Shown in pieces: positions 12,201 through 23,344 of a DNA stretch of 64,000 nucleotides (position 1 is the stretch's first letter; each line of letters begins with the position of its first letter). This DNA is from Congeria kusceri (lineage: Eukaryota > Mollusca > Bivalvia > Myida > Dreissenidae), in NCBI GenBank assembly GCA_027627225.1, contig CM051027.1, forward strand, positions 84,135,951-84,199,950, in the 5' to 3' direction. The notes below the pieces were generated by a model. The model was not told the DNA's origin and searched no databases. It saw only the letters and a list, made by a program, of their open reading frames with translations. Both the position numbers and the translations under genes were made by a program.

Positions 12201-13063
12201 TGTTTCTATGTTTTCTATATTATAAATTGGAATACAGTATTGTCTCTTAATATTTTCAATTAAAGTATTAATACAATTTAAGTAGTCAATATTATTTAAT
12301 AGTGAAGTGTTGCATTTCCATAGAACCTTTCCATGTTCTATATCTCCAAAACTAATTTCTAATACAATAATTGAGTGATCTGATTTATAACTTGAATCTA
12401 TAGTTGATTTTCTAATTTTAGAGGAAATGCTATTAGAAGTTAGGAAAAAATCGAGCCTAGCCTGCTGTAACGGTGTTAACCGTGTCCATGTGTATTGTTG
12501 GACATTACCTTTTAGATATCTAAAAGTATCGGTTAAATTGTTATCCATGATTACAGACGTTAGTGTTTCTCTAGCCTTTTTATTATTATTAAAGGATTTA
12601 TAATTTGAATAATCCAAGTTTACATCCAGTACAAGATTGAAGTCTCCGCAAATAACAAATTCATCGTTCTCTTAATGTTCTATTTTTGTAACTATATCTG
12701 TAAAAAAATGAGGGCATATCTTTATTAGGGCCATATAAAGTGCATAAAGTAAATCTGTTTGCGATATATGTCATGTCTAGCAATAAATTGTTTCCAAATG
12801 AGTCATTTTCTGTTTTATATACTTTGATTTGTATGTTTTTACTAAACAAAACACAAACACCTCTTGAATTTGAACATTCAAAGCTAAAACAACATTCCCC
12901 ATCCCATTCTGAATAAATTTGACTTTCCATATCCTGGGAAAAATGGCAGTCTTGCAGGCAGTAAATATGTGCTTTTTTATTTTAAAAAGTCAAAGACATC
13001 TCTACGCTTCTTACTGTTATTGAGACCCCGACAATTGTATGAAATAATTTTTAGATTATCCAT
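9258..13063 (-). pseudogene. L1/Tx1-type LINE ORF2 (endonuclease + reverse transcriptase), frame-broken
   Basis: The minus-strand frames concatenate to an almost complete ORF2 of about 1,270 codons, from ATG at 13063 to TGA at 9260-9258. The N-terminus reads MDNLKIISYNCRGLNN, the start of an APE-type endonuclease. It continues with RGVCVLFSK and CTLYGPN (12930-12661), the linker (12617-11979), RT with RPGSDGLTAEFYKVFW (11633-11352), RGCRQGDPISAY (11147-10962), a fingers/thumb block (10883-10313), and a C-terminal segment with YIQWLQYRIVHRILG (9790-9700) and the zinc-like HLFWNC (near 9610). At least eight frame changes or stops interrupt it; one falls in the poly(A) run at 10319-10330. The same family is present at 18590-20652. 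Neither a clear ORF1 nor a clear 3' tail was found. It is inactive. Confidence 0.85.
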
Positions 13064-13975
13064 TTAATATAGATATAAGAAAAAAATGTGCCTTAACAGT
13101 AGCATAATTGTACAAATATTTTGACGAGCAGAGTACAACAATTCTAAGTAACGGTAATTCAGCATTTATGTGAAATGAGCAAGTCTTGATTCAAGCAATT
13201 CAGAAAAAACTAAAACAAATGAAACAAAAAATACAATATACAAAAAGAAGTTCAAGGTGTGTGGACACAAATTTAAGTTTATCCACATTTATGTCCGTAA
13301 TTGTTTCTGTAAAATCAACAAGAGCTGTCTCCTAGAAGAAGTCCAACATGTATGCCATTGTTGGAAAAACAACACAGATTATGATAGCAAATTTACTTGA
13401 AATGCCATTCGCAATATAATATTTGGGAAACAGTTTTCAGACCTTTCTGGGAAACACTGTGTTTGCTTGTTTCTTTTCTCAACACCCCGAATAACGGTAG
13501 CCGTCATACACATTTTCATTGCGTTCAAACGTGTATTCGTTGCAATCTTAATATTGGAATTTAATATTAATCAATGCACAGTATACATGTATTATATTAA
13601 AATTTATAAATCGACAGTAACTCATAAAAAAATATTTTAACATACAAAGCAATGTACCTCTAACCTTAGAAAAACACGTTCACAGATAAAGGCTGTTAAT
13701 TTCAAGGAATGTTTTGATTTCAGGACTAAATAGCAAAGACGAACATTTAGTCAGGACATTTAAATATGATACAGTCTGTATATCTCGTCTTTGTTGGTTT
13801 CAAAAAGTTCTTTCTTTCTTAAACAACCATTTTTGTCGAATATAATGCACTCTTAAAGGAACTTTTTCACATATTTTCGTATTTTGAAACATGTTAATAA
13901 ATGTCTTAACTGCAAAAATAAAGCTACTGGATTAACATAAAACAAACTTCAAATAAAGGAGAAAAAAGTAAAGAT
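13064..13975. other. No gene recognised; may hold the degraded 5' end of the LINE
   Basis: It lies immediately upstream (minus strand) of the L1/Tx1-type ORF2. The minus frame near 13325-13255 is briefly open, but nothing matches ORF1 convincingly. Confidence 0.4.
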
Positions 13976-13982
13976 TTGCCTT

Positions 13983-14062
13983 TGCCGCGGCTCAAACATA
14001 CGACATTCGGCCTAAAAAATCTGACGCAAAAACAACTCGGCCATTCGGACTTATAGTGTTTA
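13983..14062 (-). repeat. tRNA-derived SINE head or tRNA pseudogene
   Basis: On the minus strand, TGGCCGAGTTGTT fits an RNA polymerase III box A, and TATGTTTGAGCC about 45 nt later approximates box B. The segment starts GTCCGAATGGCC and ends with GC-rich CCGCGGC. No cloverleaf with paired acceptor ends is evident, so it is not proposed as a functional tRNA. The following minus-strand sequence is T-rich. Confidence 0.4.
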
Positions 14063-15485
14063 GCCATGTGATACACAAAACGCGTTACAAACGCTTTATA
14101 ATTTTGTCCATCTCAATTGATGATTATCCATAATCGATACTATATTTTCCACTTATTTTTTTATAAATTACAATTGATCATGATCCATAATCGATACAAT
14201 ATTTTCAATAATTTCTTTGTGTTATATTTCGCTTTTTATATAATGTATTTTTCTTCTTGGGATCTATGACAAAAAAATAGAAATGGTAATGTTTGCCAAT
14301 GTGTGAATAGGTCTGTTTAATTTATGAAGGAAAATAAAACGAGCAGTCAGCTTTAAATCAAAAGCTAAGTAAAACAACAAGATAACTCAAAGAGAACAGT
14401 CTATGAATGATTTTACAAAAAAGGGTAACAAAACCGTTTATAAAGAATAGTCATGTCACCAAGTTCAATAATGTACGAAGCACGCAGTCAAGTAAGGTCA
14501 ATTGTTTAATCGCTCAATGTCACGATACATTATGAAAAAAAGAACAAGAAACAAGAAAACAATTAACATACGTATACATAAGTTATATAGCTATGGATCT
14601 GAGATCGCATGACTATCCTTTGGATGACATCAGCCACTTTCCTTTGACTAATTATTATCAATTGCTAACTTTATTAGCGACTTTATCTTAAAAATGTTTT
14701 ATTTCCACACAAATAATACTAGTATTGCGCGAACTGTATGGAAAACTATGAAATAAAAAAAAATTCTGCAAAAATTATTCATTCGATGACTTTAATTGGT
14801 CGCTTACAAAAACAGGACAAACAGAATAAATATTTTTTATATTCATATTCTACTATGCACAATAAAAAATATTCAACACAAACAAACAACATTAACTTGT
14901 CAATGTTCCTGAACAAAATCCTTTTTACCATCACAAAGCTTTTCCATTTAACATGTGTATGTTGAAAATATGAGAAAAACATGTTTCCATTATCAATGTA
15001 TGTTTTCCGTGCACATTTCAAACCTCCGCTTCAAAGTATGTTTTCCGTGCAACTTTCAAACCTCCGTTTTAGTTGTCTGTCTAGTACAGACATACATTAA
15101 TAGGATATCGCGACTATGCCATTTCGGTATTTTCATTGATCATATAAGGCTGAACAATAATGTATATGGAATTCACAAAATAACGACTCATTAGTCGTAT
15201 TTATCAGTAATCTTTTGCCTCAGTAAAACACGTAATTGTTCTTGTCGTTAGCACAATAATGTCATTGTACACAAATAAAACAGACATTTTTAAAGGCTAT
15301 ATTCGGACTTGTTATCACGAGTCAGAACACGTTAGGTCATTAACTGCGACATACTTTAACAATTAAACAACATAAATCGTGCTAAAAATTACCAATTGTG
15401 TTTACATAACATATACATTTATTTCGTTACATGTGAATGCCTTTAATAATATGCCTACTGGTGAAGCTATAAATATATGTTGTTC
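14063..15485. other. No gene recognised; AT-rich spacer
   Basis: The short ORFs at 14738-15194 on both strands are driven by base composition. Two near-identical 35-bp pieces around TATGTTTTCCGTGCA (near 14998 and 15036) form a small direct repeat. Confidence 0.45.
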
Positions 15486-15489
15486 AATA

Positions 15490-15665
15490 TGAGTTTCACA
15501 TATGTACATGTACCAAACACTTATTGCCCACAACTGTTGCAATAGTGGTACCAGTACTGGATGTCTAATGAGGAAGATCCTTCGAACGTTCACCGAGTAG
15601 TAATCGATCTCACGACCTCCCAATTGCAAGGCAAACATCCAATACAGCACTGCGACCTCAGCCCT
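15490..15665 (-). repeat. tRNA-derived SINE
   Basis: The minus strand begins GGCTGAGGTCGCAGTG (box A-like). It continues TTGCAATTGGGAGGTCGTGA and then GATCGATTAC (box B-like, compare GGTTCGATTCC), followed by a body containing CATCCAGTACTGGTACCA. The 'grab bag' of box A, TGGGAGGTCGTG and box B is typical of invertebrate tRNA-derived SINEs. The body resembles the conserved core seen in many mollusc SINEs, from memory only. The 3' limit is unclear. Confidence 0.6.
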
Positions 15666-16348
15666 TGTTAACTTTACTTATTTTAAGCTACATACATATC
15701 TCGGTCAACATACAAATTAACTTCAACATGTAAGGTTAAATACGTATACATAGTGGCACAATTTTTGCAAGACCAATCTAAAATGTCTTAATAATGCAAG
15801 TCTAGTAAATAATCTGTATTATATTATTATTTATAAGACTACTACTATAAGTATGTGTCCAAGACAAGCCTGAACAGTTTCTTAGGTTTAAAAGCGTCAA
15901 AACCCGCCATTATGGATTTCGTGTGAATGGTGCTTTTTGGTTTGACCTTTATATTGTGAAGAGTTGGGCGTGGTTTGCATATCAATATTGTATATCCAGT
16001 CTATTTTAAGATCACATGTATATGCCAAATAAGATGTCGATGGAAGTGTATTTAATAAAACTACATTATATTAATAATAATAATAACGAGGAATATAAAC
16101 AAATACGGTAATTTAAATATGTAGAATAAAATATTAAAAATCAAAACTTTATAATATATTTTGATTTTCAGACCCACATAGGATTTAAGATTTACATTAA
16201 ATTTTGTATTTGCGAACGAATCTGTGCACTAAATCATACGAATGAATGTGACCGGCGTTTTCCGTAAAATACTGTCCACTTTAGCCCACTTTATCCAGAG
16301 ATGTGACTACTGATTAGGGGGAACTAATTATCATTAAGGTAAAAACAC
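15666..16348. other. No gene recognised
   Basis: AT-rich sequence with a short (TAA)n-like run near 16075. No coding signal or named repeat was recognised. Confidence 0.45.
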
Positions 16349-16349
16349 A

Positions 16350-16602
16350 ATGTGGCGTGTCGTGGGCAAACCAGGCTTAATGCATGTGCGTGAAGTGTCG
16401 TCAGTCTGCGAAGGCTGATCCGGGACGACACGTTCCACTTTTATGGTATCTTCTGTTTCAAGGAAGTCTCTTCTATATATAAATCCATTGTAGGCGGAAA
16501 GTGCCATCCTGGATTAGCTTGTGCGGACTGCACAGGCTGATCCGGGACGACACTTTACGCACATGCATTAAGCACGATTTTCCCACGACACGCCTCACAT
16601 TA
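16350..16602. mobile_element. Palindromic TIR element (MITE-like), copy 1
   Basis: The ends are long inverted repeats of about 55 bp. The left end reads TGTGGCGTGTCGTGGG...GCTTAATGCATGTGCGT; the right end is its near-perfect reverse complement, closing with CCCACGACACGCCTCACA. The middle holds paired GCACAGGCTGATCCGGGACGA-type blocks and a TTTCAAGGAAGTC core. It has no ORF, so it is non-autonomous. Copy 2 is at 29303-29529. From memory this family is common in dreissenid-type bivalve DNA. Confidence 0.75.
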
Positions 16603-17338
16603 GCTTTTTATGGTGCGACTGTTGTTCACTACCACCATAATCATGTTCACCATCATTCTTTCTTGGAAATACTTGCTCCATCCAATTTTACTATAGCGGT
16701 GTTCACATGACCACCACAAACAATAAGTGTAAACGGAGTAAAGTAATTACATGGCACAGTAATTACAATGTAGGACCATTACCTTCTGGAACTTAACGCT
16801 CAGATCATTGGGTCTCTGCTTCCATTAAATGTGCTTGTGATTGTTTCTCGGAAACTTAAGCAATGGCATCGTATTTCTCCGTTTCTCAGTAGATATAAAA
16901 GACTAATTAATTACAAATTACAAATAGGGATTGGCAAAACAAGTAACATGATCCCGCCACGATTTCGTGAAACGAGGCCATGAAATGTGGGCGTGCTTTT
17001 AACTATAAGACCTAGCGGCTAATGGTAACGACATATTTTTTAAACAAACGCGTACTTTATTTCAAGGAAGTCACACTTATCATTGTAAAAGTTTTAATGA
17101 AACATGCATTGTGAATAATACAACACGCGTAAAACTGCTATTATGAAACAATTATAGCTAATACATATACTACACTACCCAAAAGGTCACGTTGTATAAT
17201 ACATATTGTTATTTAGTCCTGATATGGCAACAATTATTATTCAGCACTTATGGTTATTTTTCACTGAACAAGCACAATACAGAACGTTACAAATCAAGGT
17301 GCTAACAACCACGAAATGTAGATGTAAGAGAGATCCAC
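16603..17338. other. No gene recognised
   Basis: Intergenic sequence between the TIR element and the minisatellites. No motif or ORF with support. Confidence 0.45.
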
Positions 17339-17339
17339 A

Positions 17340-17626
17340 ATCACACTATGAATTTTGATAGTCTGTAGTACAGGCTGTTATACTATGAATTTTGATAGTC
17401 TACATACAGGATATGTCAGGCTATGAATTTTGATAGTCTATATACAGGCTGTTAGACTATGAAAGGCATGACTACCGGTATGCACAATTGCAATCCTGAC
17501 AGATCCTTGTAGGCTCCGTAGGATATGAATTTTGATTGTCTATATACAGGCTGTTAGACTATGAAAGGCATGACTACCGGTATGCACAATTGCAATCCTG
17601 ACAGATCCTTGTAGGCTCCGTAGGAT
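17340..17626 (+). repeat. Tandem repeats with 36-38 bp and 102 bp periods
   Basis: Three copies of a unit built on CTATGAATTTTGATAGTCTA plus an ACAGGCTGTTA tail (17345-17456) lead into two copies of a 102-bp unit (about 17423-17524 and 17525-17626). The 102-bp unit adds GAAAGGCATGACTACCGG and GACAGATCCTTGTAGGCTCC. Its last part resembles the 57-bp unit that follows, so the arrays evolved from each other. Confidence 0.8.
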
Positions 17627-17990
17627 TAACTGTAGGGAATCTACCCTGACAATTACAATCCTGACAGATCCGTGTTCAAGGATCAACTGTAGGGAATCTA
17701 TCCTGACAATTACAATCCTGACAGGTCCGTGTTCAAGGATCAACTGTAGGGAATCTATCCTGACAATTACAATCCTGACAGATCCGTGTTCAAGGATCAA
17801 CTGTAGGGAATCTATCCTGACAATTACAATCCTGACAGATACGTGTTCAAGGATCAACTGTAGGGAATCTATCCTGACAATTACAATCCGGACAGATCTG
17901 TGTTCAAGGATCAACTGTAGGGAATCTATCCCGACCATTACAATCCTGACAGATCCGTGTTCTAGGATCAACTGTAGGGAAACTATCAAC
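17627..17990 (+). repeat. 57-bp minisatellite, about 6.4 units
   Basis: The unit starts AACTGTAGGGAATCTATCC and contains CAATCCTGACAGATCCGTG and TTCAAGGATC. Starts recur near 17628, 17685, 17742, 17799, 17856, 17913 and 17970. Because 57 is divisible by three, the minus strand stays open and yields a 19-residue repeat (DSLQLILEHGSVRIVIVRI). There is no other sign that it is translated. Confidence 0.9.
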
Positions 17991-18100
17991 TATTGAGACG
18001 TTTCTGTACCAATATTTGCATATACAATTCACTGGATTTTAATGTTTTTTACAGATCTATGTTGATCACAAAATAAAACTGATAATATTTTTACATTTAA

Positions 18101-18505
18101 CCTTAAAGTGTGCATGTACGATCTTTCATATCAAGTATTATCAAATAAAAAGATTGAAGTGACAATAAAACTTGAAAGCAAACAAAAAAAACCCATAAAA
18201 ATGACGAAGGAAACACTTCAATACGGAAGAAATGAACTAGTGGCGAGTTATTGCATCGTTCATTAGTGTTGTGTAACCTAAACCAACTGTCAAGACAACG
18301 TATATACATGTATGTGAGTTTCCGGCTGTACATACGAAAACTATGTGGTAATTTAAAACGAGCTTATTGTGCGTTTAATCGCTATGTTTGTTTTTAACTT
18401 TTATTCCATTTTAAATTGAAATACCGATATATTTATTATTTTTATTCGGTTAATTGTATTTATGCCACTATATCTGTTGTAAGATCGTACATACACGCTT
18501 TAATC
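18101..18505. mobile_element. ~405-bp TIR element (MITE-like), uninterrupted copy
   Basis: The left end TTAAAGTGTGCATGTACGAT and right end ATCGTACATACACGCTTTAA are inverted repeats extending over 23 bp with two mismatches. The interior matches the split copy at 31390-31599 plus 32064-32261, including ACTTGAAAGCA, GACGAAGGAAACACTT, GTTGTGTAACCTAAA, CAACGTATAT, ACATGTAT and CATTTTAAAT. No ORF, so it is non-autonomous. Confidence 0.75.
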
Positions 18506-18574
18506 AGGATAGGAGTCGATCTTTGGTGTAAAAATCAGGTCTTATTTGATAAAACATGACCTCTGACTACATGA

Positions 18575-18589
18575 TTGGACATACATCTT
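18575..18589 (+). repeat. Target-site duplication, 3' side of LINE
   Basis: TTGGACATACATCTT recurs exactly at 20653-20667 on the other side of the LINE. The T-run continuing to 18597 is the element's poly(A) tail read from the other strand. Confidence 0.75.
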
Positions 18590-20652
18590 TTTTTTTCCTG
18601 TTTAACAGTTTTATTCATTTCATAATATACACAATACAAAATAAAACAAAACATAATTATGCAAGTTTTACTAGTTGCTGTCGGTACACGACTGCTTTGC
18701 AATAATCTAATATACTATACTCTATATTGATTTCAGAATTACATAATACGCATCATATTATGCAAGCAAATTTTAATATATATGCACGATGGTACATTTA
18801 AACTGGGTATACAATTTATACACAACACAATACACCATGTGTACAAAACATTACTATGCTAGTACTGAACTATGGAATAAATATTTTTAACATACTAATT
18901 ACAGAGAAGTCATATAACTGTCCAATAGAAATCTTTATTGGGTGCATATTGTGTGCTTGTATAAATCTTTAACGCTAATTTTAGACTAGTTTTCAGACCT
19001 GAAAAGTTTGGGATAATTTCTTTCCGTTTACATGCAAATATGTACTTTTTAATTTCCATGACAAGAATAAAACAATTGTCGTTTTCTTTTGTGTCGCCAA
19101 GCAATGACAATTTGCAATTAATTTCAATGTTTATATTTGCATTTTTTAAACTATGCAAAACATCCTTAATCAAGGTTTGCACTGTGTTACATTCCCAGAA
19201 TAAGTGGGTAATTGATTCTTCCGACAATTTGCAAAAAGTGCATGCGCTACTACCCGACATGCCCATTATAAAAAGAAGTGAATTTGTCCCCAATATTCTG
19301 TGGACAATCCTTGTTTGTAACCATTGAATATATGTATCACTTGTTTTTTCAAACACTTGCCCATGAACAATGTTCCATTGTATAGTATCATTTACAAAAT
19401 ACTCATTCCATTTAGTGTGACTTGTTGGGATTTCTGAGTTAAATTTAAGCATATTATATAGTATCTTGTTGTATGAATTAACAATTATCGGTTTAAGAAC
19501 TGGGTACATTTGTACTTTGTAATATATTTAGCAATGAGGCAATGTACGCTGAAATAACTTTTTTTAAGCCTTCATAGTGTAAAAAATTAACTGATCTATT
19601 TATTTTGTTTGAAGCTCTTGCAATGACAAGATTTGTCCATTGTCATTAGTGACATCTTTAACATACTGAATGCCACTGTCGTACCAATATTTCCCAAAAA
19701 TGTATTTGTTGTTGATCAACAAACAACTGTTATAAAACAGAGGCAAATTTAACAGCTTCTCAATAGAATCGATACTAATACATTTAACATATTCAGAATA
19801 TATGGTTAAAACATCAATCCAAAAAGTATTTGTTATTCCTTTCATAGCAAATACTGCATATAAACTACCTGTATTACATAGCTTATTAAAATCTAATGAA
19901 TTTGCTCTGTCCTTGAATAACCTTTCTAACCCAAGATAATTTCAAGCTTCTTATATAAGCATTTATGTCGACCATTTTTAGTCCACCTTCATCGAAATCT
20001 TTTGTAATGACTTTGGCTTTGATTTTTGAAGGCCCCTGACAAACAAATTCATAGAGTTTTTCATTTATATCTTTGATAATGTGATTTCTAGGATTTGGCA
20101 AGCAAAAACATGAATAAACGAGGGAAGTATCAAAGACTTAACAACAGTTATTCTGTCTAAGGGAGTTAGATCCGTTCTATTCCAATATGCAATGCTAGTT
20201 TTTAGTTTAACTATTTTATCGTTATAATGAAGCTCAATCATTTTTGAAAGATCAACATCAAATGTTCAACCTAGTAATTTAAATTGAGTACATCCCCACG
20301 CTAGTTTCCACTTAGTTTTTATGGACTGTGTACTGTATTTCAAAGCCCCTATCCAAACCACATGAGTTTTTTCACAATTAACCTTCAGGCCCGAGTATTG
20401 TGAAAAGGAGTGTAGCACCTCTAATGTAGTATTTAAGGATTCTTCGGATCCATCCATTAATAAGTAAGTATCATCAGCAAATTGTGATATCTTGTACTCT
20501 TCATTGTCAATTTTTATGCCCTTTATTTTCTTACATTTCCTAATTTTGATAGCTAATATTTCAGCACAAAGAATAAATATATATGGTGAAATAGGATCAC
20601 CTTGCCTACAACCACGTCCTATTGTAAAGAATTTGGATAAAACCCCGTTCAG
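18590..20652 (-). mobile_element. 5'-truncated L1/Tx1-type LINE with broken ORF2
   Basis: The minus strand carries the second half of an ORF2 of the same family as 9258-13063. It begins inside RT with GRGCRQGDPISPYIF (20676-20266 frame) and FADDTYLLMDGS. Three further open blocks follow (20101-19886, 19845-19600, 19509-18910) with frame breaks between them. The last has YIQWLQTRIVHRILGTNS and the zinc-like CTFCKLSEESITHLFWEC. The stop is at 18910, then a ~320-bp 3' UTR and poly(A). Truncation, tail and target-site duplication fit target-primed reverse transcription. It is inactive but younger than the 9-13 kb copy, because the duplication is still exact. Confidence 0.85.
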
Positions 20653-20667
20653 TTGGACATACATCTT
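20653..20667 (+). repeat. Target-site duplication, 5' side of LINE
   Basis: Exact 15-bp copy of 18575-18589. Its first bases overlap sequence that also reads as element codons (VQL), so microhomology may have helped at the 5' junction. Confidence 0.7.
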
Positions 20668-21590
20668 AAATGCCATGCATGTACCTGTGTGATTTTGAAT
20701 AATTGGATATGTTATTGGAATAATGAAGTTTTAGCATGCACTCGGATTAGATTTTCTAAATGTAGTTCTTTAGAACACCTTAATTTGCACCAGCGAGGTA
20801 AATGTTTTCATATGGAAAACAACAACATGCCACTTGACTTATAACTTGGAAAAACAAGAACGGTCTTAGTTTTGGTTGACTACAATGGCATTCAAGTAGA
20901 CAGGTTTGGTGTAATGCAGTTATAACTGTGGTTGATGTACCTTTTATTGACAACGGATAATATAGTGCTCAAATAGCAAAGTTAACAAATTAATGCATAA
21001 CAACGAATAAATAGTAATGACTGTTTTGATGCGCTTTAATTGTTTAATCAATCCAAACAACACATTGGAATACAATATGACCTTCATCTGTTTACAGGTT
21101 GCATGGGTTATTGTGAACCTCGTACCTCTGAGTCCAGTCTTGAACAAATAACGTCAAAGAACAAACGGTGCCGTGCTAAATAAATACGTAAAATAAAATA
21201 CGTTGTTGTGAGACAATACAAACAGACAACAACAGTGTATCTGCATTTTGATTAGTAAAGGCATACATGAACAGTCGCTGGTATGTATGAATATGTGATT
21301 GTAATAACAAGCTTGTTTGGAAATTTGCAATGCACTTTGAATTTCAAACGCATGAAAATAAGTCATTGCACTTGTAAATAACAACCAAAATGTGCAACGA
21401 TCATATACGTACAAACACTTTTAGTGTTATTATTTCCATCTGAAAAACAAGTAACTGCATTTGAAAAAAACTGTACATGAAATGTTCGAGTACAGCGATG
21501 ACATGTAGATACTGTCACTACTATACATACCTTGAGGAGGGTGTATTTGTAGTTGTATCCCGCAACCACCTACGATAGAAAATGGATATG
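20668..21590. other. No gene recognised
   Basis: Flanking sequence between two retrotransposons. The ORFs at 20944-21569 (minus) lack recognisable motifs and look like chance. Confidence 0.45.
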
Positions 21591-21597
21591 GTTAACT

Positions 21598-21829
21598 TCC
21601 GGTTAGCAAGATGGACGTTTTTTTTTCTCTGAGATAACGAGAGTGTACAAATAATGTAAAAATAAGCGGTCGTGTCCTATATGTGGTGGATATTTACATA
21701 TAAAAGGGATATACTGAGGTATGTTCATCTCGTTGGTTATCATTTAGTGGTCTATCGGCGAGTTTGACAATATTTTCTCATAAACAGTGACTTGGCGCTC
21801 TTCTGCGCACATAGAGGTCATCGGAATAA
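21598..21829 (+). promoter_or_regulatory. Probable 5' UTR/internal promoter of a LINE
   Basis: CTTCCGGTTAGCAAGATGGACG (split here as CTTCCGGTTAG + CAAGATGGACG) lies about 210 bp before ORF1. An Ets-like site followed by CAAGATGG resembles the YY1 site found at the very 5' end of human L1, where it positions transcription start. The analogy is inferred; no transcription data are available. Confidence 0.35.
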
Positions 21830-22714
21830 ATGCTAAACCCGAAACTTCAGAAGAAACTTAAACCCAAAACTAAATCAAAGAGAAAACGTAACTCATCCTC
21901 TCCTTTACATAAAAATTTGTCTAATAAAAAACATCAGTCAGAAAGTGAATACGAATACGACAGTGACTCTGTTTTTTCCGAATCACCAGCGAAAACCAAA
22001 ATGGCGTCAAAATTTACAAGTGATGACATAGTACAGCTTAGTAATCTTATTGTGCAGCAAATAAAGCCAGACTTGCTGAATGAAATTTCAACAAAAGTGA
22101 AGTCACTTATTGACACTGAAGTAAGTCGTCAAACCAATCATCTAAATGAGGAAATAGCGGTTTTAAAGTGCGAAAACGAAAAATTACGTAAAAGTCTGGA
22201 AGTTCAATATCTTGAGATTGACGAACTTGAACAGTATGGCAGGCGAATGTGCCTCAACTTTACCAACATCCCAGGTGACACAGGTGATCCCCAGTCCGAT
22301 CGAGTGCAGGAGAAAATCCTTCAAATCGCTGCTGCAAATGGTATCTCCCTCAGTAAAGCTGACATTGACAGGTGCCACAGAGTTGGTAAGAAGAAAGAGG
22401 GAGTGCAACGTAAAGTGATAGCGAAATTTACAAATAGTGGAGCTCGACAAAGGTTGTATGAAGCCAGGAGAAATGTGAAAGATGGTGTCTACATACAGGA
22501 AAATTTGACTAAATTTCGTGAGGAATTGGCATATGAAGCTAGACAGCTAGTTCGTAATAAACTGCTAACTAAAAGTTGGATCGCTGGATGTAAAGTGTAC
22601 GGCATGCTTCCCGACTTTTCGAGCAATATGGCCAAACGCATACACATTCGTGACAGGACAATAATCTCAGCAATCCGAGATGGTAAGCCACTGCAAGCTG
22701 AGCACATGGACTGA
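21830..22714 (+). CDS. LINE ORF1-like nucleic-acid-binding protein (intact)
   Basis: The 294-codon uninterrupted ORF starts MLNPKLQKKLKPKTKSKRKR, a strongly basic N-terminus. A Ser/Asp/Glu-rich stretch follows (residues ~36-53), then a predicted coiled coil (~85-135, ending EIDELEQYGRR), an RRM-like region (~135-210, with NFTNIPG, DIDRCHRVGKKK and VIAKFTNSGARQRLYEARR), and a C-terminal domain (~215-285). This order matches L1-type ORF1 proteins, which trimerise through the coiled coil and coat element RNA as a chaperone. It lies on the same strand as the ORF2 at 25071, but 2.36 kb apart, which is long for one element. It could be ORF1 of that element, of another element, or a stand-alone copy. 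The lack of stops suggests recent activity or constraint. Confidence 0.8.
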   Translation: MLNPKLQKKLKPKTKSKRKRNSSSPLHKNLSNKKHQSESEYEYDSDSVFSESPAKTKMASKFTSDDIVQLSNLIVQQIKPDLLNEISTKVKSLIDTEVSRQTNHLNEEIAVLKCENEKLRKSLEVQYLEIDELEQYGRRMCLNFTNIPGDTGDPQSDRVQEKILQIAAANGISLSKADIDRCHRVGKKKEGVQRKVIAKFTNSGARQRLYEARRNVKDGVYIQENLTKFREELAYEARQLVRNKLLTKSWIAGCKVYGMLPDFSSNMAKRIHIRDRTIISAIRDGKPLQAEHMD

Positions 22715-22930
22715 CTGTACACGTACAATCGGTAAAAGTGTGATCGAAAACTAGAAAATCAAATAAAGAAAACAAATGTGACTTTTAAGCTATGTACATA
22801 CCTTACGTATCTCCCAGTTGTATACTCCAAGTACCAGCGTAATACTCCATTTGTTATATTACTATAATATCTACCCGATACTATCTTCGGATAAGTCTCA
22901 TCCTAACTAGGTACGGGAAAATATTACAGT
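22715..22930. other. Spacer after ORF1
   Basis: Short non-coding stretch between the stop codon of ORF1 and the tandem duplication. No feature was recognised. Confidence 0.4.
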
Positions 22931-23238
22931 ATTTGTTTCGTTATTCCTTAATTTGTTTACTAATCCAAGTATATCTTATTTACCACCTGATTTGCTGAAA
23001 TTTAGTCTCGTATTTGTTTTCTTATATCAACTAAGAAACACTTCCGGTATATTTCATGTATGCTAATATACACAATACACACTATTTGTTTCGTTAATCC
23101 TTAATTTGTTTACTAATCCAAGTATATCTTATTTACCACCTGATTTGCTGAAATTTAGTCTCGTAATTGTTTTCTTATATCAACTAAGAAACACTTCCGG
23201 TATATTTCATGTATGCTAATATACACAATACACACTAT
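22931..23238 (+). repeat. Tandem duplication, 2 x ~153 bp
   Basis: The segment starting ATTTGTTTCGTTATTCCTTA repeats after 153 bp with only two differences seen (TTATTCC/TTAATCC and CGTATTTG/CGTAATTG), ending CACAATACACACTAT. This is a recent local duplication inside the ORF1-ORF2 spacer. Confidence 0.9.
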
Positions 23239-23344
23239 AATCAACAGTATGTTCCATTTAGTTCAATGATAATTAAACCCAATAAAACCATTTATTGCCA
23301 CTCTCTAGTCGTTACATTCATCGCTTACTGTCTTACACTGTATC

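Noticed and set aside
13983..15665. Functional tRNA genes
   Set aside because: Box A/B-like sequences are present at 13983-14062 and 15490-15665, but no complete cloverleaf can be drawn; better explained as SINEs or pseudogenes.
17540..17989. 149-codon minus-strand ORF with 19-residue repeats
   Set aside because: Explained by a 57-bp minisatellite whose length is a multiple of three; no start context, splice sites or flanking coding sequence.
17340..17990. CRISPR-like array
   Set aside because: The units are contiguous with no unique spacers of constant length, and the DNA is eukaryotic.
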